DNA from: a virus
Length of the DNA stretch: 22,270 nt
Direction: 5' to 3' (one strand)
IMG/VR virus record: IMGVR_UViG_3300044954_000034
Location: 1 to 22,270 of that record
Part shown: one piece after another, positions 20,571-22,270 of the stretch
Layout: every line of letters begins with the position of its first letter
Numbering within the stretch: position 1 is the first letter of the stretch
Made by a program: the position numbers and the translations under genes
The notes under the pieces: model-generated
Database searches by the model: none
Told to the model about the DNA's origin: nothing
What the model saw: the letters and a program-made list of their open reading frames with translations, nothing else

Positions 20571-20583
20571 TCGAAAAGACGTA

Positions 20584-20611
20584 TTGACACCGCGAAAACA
20601 AGCGTTATAGT
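20584..20611 (+). promoter_or_regulatory. Sigma-70-type promoter for the early module
   Basis: TTGACA (20584-20589) and TATAGT (20606-20611) have a 16-bp spacer. The predicted start is near 20618, followed by a leader with GGAGG (20639-20643) for the gene at 20651. It begins the operon that runs to the exonuclease. Confidence 0.8.
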
Positions 20612-20650
20612 GGCCCCCAGGAAGCCCGACACAGCACCGGAGGCGACACG

Positions 20651-20845
20651 ATGACAACCCTGCGACTGCGAAGCCCCCGCCGGGGCACCACCAATCTGCG
20701 GTCCACGATCACGCTAGTCTATGACGCAGACTACGAAGCTGCCGTCATGCTGATGCGGTCGAACGAGCACTTCCACAATTTGCTTGAGCACGGCTGGGAC
20801 TGGGAGCACGTGAACTGGCCCATTTTAGAAGGGAGAGAGACATGA
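20651..20845 (+). CDS. Small hypothetical protein, first gene of early module
   Basis: The 64-residue protein has a clear GGAGG (20639-20643) 7 nt before ATG 20651. It has an Arg-rich start (TTLRLRSPRRGTTNLRST), then ITLVYDADYEAAVMLMRS and a Trp/His-rich C-terminus (HFHNLLEHGWDWEHVNWP). The first gene of the module is probably expressed early. No family is recognised. The stop overlaps the next start (ATGA). Confidence 0.7.
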   Translation: MTTLRLRSPRRGTTNLRSTITLVYDADYEAAVMLMRSNEHFHNLLEHGWDWEHVNWPILEGRET

Positions 20846-21117
20846 AAACCTTTGCGGACTTGCTGGCACGGGCGAGGGAACTGCACGCAGAGCATCCAGG
20901 GAGTTATGTGTTCGTTGAACTTCAGCAGCACTGCTCGGCGAGTGGCGGCGTGTCATATCACCTGTGGCTCAACGTAAGTGCCAATGGGACAGATGGCCAG
21001 GGCCGACATTACAAGTCTATGGACGCCGCATGGAACGCGCTGGAAGCTGCCTTCGACCACGCCGCTCCCATCGTCGTCGGCGACGTGCAACTGCCGGTGG
21101 AAGGGGCGGCAACATGA
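20842..21117 (+). CDS. Small hypothetical early protein
   Basis: This 91-residue protein is coupled to its neighbours by ATGA at 20842 and 21114. It has a helix FADLLARARELHAEHPG, a strand SYVFVELQQH, a beta hairpin VSYHLWLNVS, a DGQGRHYKSMDAAWNALEAAF block and an acidic C-terminal tail. The 'YHLWL...Y.S.D.AWNALE' pattern suggests a small alpha-beta fold, but I cannot name it. A role in early phage takeover is possible only from its position. Confidence 0.7.
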   Translation: MKTFADLLARARELHAEHPGSYVFVELQQHCSASGGVSYHLWLNVSANGTDGQGRHYKSMDAAWNALEAAFDHAAPIVVGDVQLPVEGAAT

Positions 21118-21353
21118 GCCTCTACATCTGCTCCCAATGCGGAGCGACCAATCACGCAGACTACCGCACCCTGCGGGCCAAGTACGACGACGACAGCGGC
21201 CCCACGTGCAGCAACTGCGGCGGTCTGTGCGAGGGGCCGGCGGGCGACTTGTCGGACGTGCCGCAGTTCGAGGACTGCGATGACGACCCGTTCTGGCGTG
21301 AGCGGGATGCGGAGCGGTTCGAGCGGCGGGAACGCCTAATGGAAAGGATGTGA
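21114..21353 (+). CDS. Small zinc-ribbon protein
   Basis: The 79-residue protein has two CxxC pairs: C6/C9 (ICSQCG) and C32/C35 (TCSNCGG), which together form a zinc ribbon. The C-terminal half is strongly charged and helical, with FEDCDDDPFWRERDAERFE and RRERLMERM. Such ribbons with charged tails often bind nucleic acid or a protein partner. The start ATG 21114 overlaps the previous stop as ATGA. Specific function is unknown. Confidence 0.75.
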   Translation: MSLYICSQCGATNHADYRTLRAKYDDDSGPTCSNCGGLCEGPAGDLSDVPQFEDCDDDPFWRERDAERFERRERLMERM

Positions 21354-21355
21354 CG

Positions 21356-21667
21356 ATGCACCAGACAAGCTTCCTTGAGCCTGGCTACATGCCGCCACCG
21401 TTCGGCGGGCAAACGTATTCCCCCGAGCGGGACGCCGTGCGGATGACGGGCGCCCTGCTGCGGGTGTGGACCTACATGCGGGACGGCCAGTGGCGAACGC
21501 TGGCGGACATTGCTGCAGCGTGCGGCACGAGCGAAGCCGGGGCATCGGCCAGGCTGCGGGACTGCCGCAAGCCGGCGTTCTGGGAGCGGTTCCCAGAGCT
21601 GCATGGATGCAGCGTGGAGCGGCGGCACATTGAGAACGGATTGCACGAGTATCGGGTGGTGAAATGA
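21356..21667 (+). CDS. Winged-helix DNA-binding protein, phage early type
   Basis: The 103-residue protein is given ATG 21356 because AAGGA lies at suitable distance; a GTG at 21350 is an alternate start. The core runs from about residue 25: RDAVRMTGALLRVWTYMRDG, then QWRTLADIAAACGTSEAGAS, ARLRDCRKPAFWERF and a wing ending in GLHEYRVVK. The 'DGQWRTLADIAAACGTSEA..SARLRD.RKP' pattern is common in small winged-helix proteins next to phage replication and recombination genes. It probably binds DNA. The stop overlaps the exonuclease start (ATGA). Confidence 0.8.
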   Translation: MHQTSFLEPGYMPPPFGGQTYSPERDAVRMTGALLRVWTYMRDGQWRTLADIAAACGTSEAGASARLRDCRKPAFWERFPELHGCSVERRHIENGLHEYRVVK

Positions 21668-22270
21668 AAGTCGAAAACCACGTAACCCGTGAAGCATGGC
21701 TGCAAGCCCGGCTAAAGGGCATTGGCAGCAGCGAGGCCGCCGCCGTGTGCGGTGCGTCACAATTCGCCTCGCCGTATTCCGTGTGGCTGGAGAAGATCGG
21801 CGACAAGCCACCACGGCACGAGGAATCGGAAATGATGGCAGCGGGCCGGCGGCACGAGCCGACCATTGCCAAGTGGTTTTTTGAGTCGTGGCCGTTGCCA
21901 GACGGCGAGATATGGGACATCACCGACCCTGGTGACTTCGCGATGCACTGGGCGGACTTGCAGACGGTTCCCATGTTTGCCACACCAGATAGGATCATTA
22001 ATCGCAATGGCAAGCGGTGGGCGTGCCTGGAATTGAAGTGCGCCTGGGGCAGCAGCGGCAAGCAGTGGGAAACCAAGATACCGCTGGGCTACCAGGTGCA
22101 GTTGACGCACCAATTGATTTGTACCGGCCTGCGTGTCGGCTACTTTGCGGCACTGATCGACGGCTACAAGTTCCGCTGGCATCGGCTGGACTTCAATCAG
22201 AAGTTCGCCGACGCCCTCGTGCGAAAACTGACACAGTTCTGGCAGAAGTACGTCATCACCAAGGAGCCGC
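21664..22270 (+). CDS. YqaJ-type (lambda exonuclease family) recombinase, truncated by window end
   Basis: Translation from ATG 21664 is open to the window edge, with 202 codons visible. It has the order REAWLQARLKGIGSSEAAAV, GRRHEPTI (E65), MFATPDRII (D109), CLELK (E123, K125) and GYQVQLTHQLICTG (Q144), then FWQKYV. These are the conserved residues of the PD-(D/E)xK alkaline exonuclease family that resects 5' strands so that a single-strand annealing protein can recombine phage ends. Full length is probably 250-350 residues. A recombinase of the RecT/Erf type would be expected next to it but falls outside the window. Confidence 0.93.
   Translation, partial: MKVENHVTREAWLQARLKGIGSSEAAAVCGASQFASPYSVWLEKIGDKPPRHEESEMMAAGRRHEPTIAKWFFESWPLPDGEIWDITDPGDFAMHWADLQTVPMFATPDRIINRNGKRWACLELKCAWGSSGKQWETKIPLGYQVQLTHQLICTGLRVGYFAALIDGYKFRWHRLDFNQKFADALVRKLTQFWQKYVITKEP

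Noticed and set aside
1-22270. CRISPR array, insertion sequence, integrase or attachment site
   Set aside because: No regular repeats with spacers, no transposase or integrase motifs and no paired direct repeats were seen by eye.

Overview
The window is a contiguous stretch of a tailed double-stranded DNA phage (or prophage), most likely a siphovirus with an HK97-type head. All supported genes are on the + strand and packed almost end to end. About twenty junctions are ATGA four-base overlaps or TAATG/TGATG one-base overlaps, so most of the window reads as long, translationally coupled late messages. The sequence looks GC-rich by eye. No integrase, attachment site, tRNA, CRISPR array or host housekeeping gene is visible, so the host cannot be named. 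The four promoters found are ordinary sigma-70 type (TTGACA/G, 16-17 bp spacer, TATAGT/TACAAT/TATACT), which points to a bacterial host. No stretch over 300 bases lacks a gene; the longest are about 10131-10281 (promoter and short leader) and 10988-11164 (promoter plus a structured RNA leader).

Layout. 1-1452: four small or partial genes, probably tail or fibre structural proteins. 1454-2416: two HNH endonucleases. 2413-4182: terminase large subunit. 4179-5041: a zinc-binding SAM methyltransferase of the kind found in glycan clusters, and a tiny membrane protein. 5038-7360: portal and prohead protease. 7360-10130: a sugar cassette coding for NeuB-like, NeuC-like and NeuA-like enzymes with two small genes between them. 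10194-10987: a three-gene block of small proteins with its own promoter. 10984-11164: a promoter and an elaborate, possibly terminating, structured RNA leader. 11165-12628: major capsid protein. 12734-15291: a small basic protein, a DUF115/GT42-like Rossmann protein, head-tail connector, head-tail joining protein and tail terminator. 15304-20341: tail tube, tail assembly chaperones with a classic A AAA AAC -1 frameshift site, gp10-like protein, short tape measure and three further structural genes. 20351-22270: the start of an early or recombination module: a ribbon-helix-helix regulator, small genes, a zinc-ribbon protein, a winged-helix protein and a YqaJ-type exonuclease cut by the window end.

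The most striking content is the 7360-10130 cassette. NeuC-, NeuB- and NeuA-type enzymes are together the minimal route from UDP-GlcNAc (or a related UDP-sugar) through a ManNAc-type sugar and a nonulosonic (sialic-acid-like) acid to a CMP-activated donor. Here the route sits inside the late structural operon between prohead protease and capsid. A glycan-type methyltransferase lies between terminase and portal, and a protein with sequence features reminiscent of DUF115/GT42 (CstII-type sialyltransferase) folds lies just after the capsid gene. I infer a phage system that makes, and perhaps transfers, a nonulosonic acid late in infection, either onto the virion or onto the host surface. The NeuB homologue is unusually compact, so activity and exact product are uncertain.

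The second notable element is the RNA upstream of the capsid gene: a strong promoter, a hairpin, then a nested long-range stem closed by AAATCCGC/GCGGATTT and followed by a T tract. It could be an attenuator or a short stand-alone phage RNA.
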